Shown: positions 5,279-5,470 of the stretch, in pieces
Layout of the letters: each line of letters begins with the position of its first letter
How positions within the stretch are numbered: position 1 is the first letter of the stretch
NCBI GenBank assembly: GCA_018260275.1
Contig: JAGLBK010000177.1
Location: forward strand, 1-5,470
Reading direction: 5' to 3'
From: Deinococcus sp.
GTDB taxonomy: Bacteria > Deinococcota > Deinococci > Deinococcales > Deinococcaceae
DNA length: 5,470 bases
The notes under the pieces: model-generated
The model's input: only the letters and a program-made list of their open reading frames with translations
Told to the model about the DNA's origin: nothing
The model's database searches: none
Translations under genes and position numbers: made by a program

Positions 5279-5470
5279 CCCGCGTTTCTCTACTTCGCCG
5301 CCTGGAAGTCATGGAAGCGGCGCAACTGTGCCAGACCGAAGAAGCGAAGCGGGCGCAGCTTCGGGCGGCTTTGCTGACCCTGCCGCCTGACTTCCTGCGG
5401 GCGCTGAGGGATGGGGGCCGGGCGTTACAAGACCCCGCGAAGTGGGCCGCTTTCAGGGCCGAAGCCTGCG
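5275..5470 (+). CDS. Hypothetical protein with N-terminal LLRRL motif (3' partial)
   Basis: The start is the ATG of an ATGA overlap, with an AAGGGGGC stretch upstream, and the frame stays open to the window end (65 residues visible). The N-terminus TRVSLLRRLEVMEAAQ is the cleanest match to the 3944 product's start (TRRTSLLRRLALLEE). A helical region follows (KRAQLRAALLTLPPDFLRAL, about 25-44), then ALQDPAKWAAF. The family is unknown; the full length and any C-terminal domain lie beyond the window. Confidence 0.7.
   Translation, partial: MTRVSLLRRLEVMEAAQLCQTEEAKRAQLRAALLTLPPDFLRALRDGGRALQDPAKWAAFRAEAC

Larger units (their letters stand above)
316..5300. repeat. Dispersed 8-mer CGGCGAAG / CTTCGCCG, 27 copies
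   Basis: Forward copies (CGGCGAAG) start at 316, 601, 1170, 2059, 2131, 2497, 2889, 3177, 3464, 3704, 3796, 4060, 4306, 4475, 4564 and 5179. Reverse copies (CTTCGCCG) start at 501, 658, 1867, 2601, 2930, 3261, 3277, 3768, 3965, 4844 and 5293. Six more sites match only the inner 7-mer GGCGAAG. Copies are read as Gly-Glu, Ala-Lys, Leu-Arg, Phe-Ala or Ser-Pro, so one amino-acid preference cannot explain them. Many have a purine-rich tail after GAAG; CGGCGAAGARAAGA occurs at 2497, 3464, 4306 and 5179. Role unknown. Confidence 0.8.

Noticed and set aside
316..5300. CRISPR array as explanation of the repeated octamer
   Set aside because: Repeats are 8 bp, irregularly spaced, in both orientations and inside coding sequence.
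4097..5312. Overlapping - strand open frames across the small genes
   Set aside because: Pro/Arg/Ser-rich translations without domains or ribosome sites, while the + strand shows consistent stop/start overlaps.
1..5470. tRNA genes, promoters, rho-independent terminators, insertion sequences
   Set aside because: Coding sequence fills the window; I saw no cloverleaf, no convincing -35/-10 pair, no GC hairpin followed by a T run, and no transposase or terminal inverted repeats.

Overview
This window looks like a segment of a mobile replicon (phage, prophage, plasmid or integrative element) from a high-GC bacterium. The reasons are a primase/helicase-type replication gene, a tightly packed run of small unknown genes, no intergenic space and no recognisable housekeeping gene. 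GC is roughly two-thirds by eye. Codon use is mixed: most third positions are G or C, yet Ile is mainly ATA, Glu mainly GAA, and TTA/CTA are common for Leu. I cannot fix the host. A Deinococcus-like host is a weak guess only.

Layout, all on the + strand: (1) 2-2719 is the 3' part of a Toprim plus SF3/AAA-like replication ATPase, with its N-terminus outside the window. Its last 240 bases of coding sequence hold a cluster of TGGGGACAG repeats around a very AT-rich stretch. (2) 2716-3234 encodes a protein with a TubC_N-like N-terminus and a Cys-rich C-terminal half. (3) 3231-3455 is a small gene with a TTG start and a C9 tract. (4) 3445-3753 encodes a small, basic, helical protein. (5-10) Six further short genes follow: 3750-3947, 3944-4138, 4135-4305, 4302-4826, 4823-5278 and 5275 to the window end. 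Every junction is a stop/start overlap (ATGA, GTGA or TTGA, 4 nt) except 3445, which overlaps its predecessor by 11 nt. There is no room for internal promoters or terminators, so this reads as one translationally coupled operon whose promoter lies upstream of the window.

The primase/helicase probably drives replication of the element. The small genes may be accessory replication, regulation or packaging-related proteins, but their sequences do not say which. At least five of them begin with the same short helical motif, about LLRRLxxLE.

The strongest unexplained signal is at the DNA level. The 8-mer CGGCGAAG / CTTCGCCG occurs 27 times in 5.47 kb, in both orientations and in five of the six possible codon phasings, where well under one copy would be expected from base composition. 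Other signals are the iteron-like cluster inside the replication gene, an apparent complete absence of GATC, and the C9 tract placed so that a one-base shift would fuse two genes.
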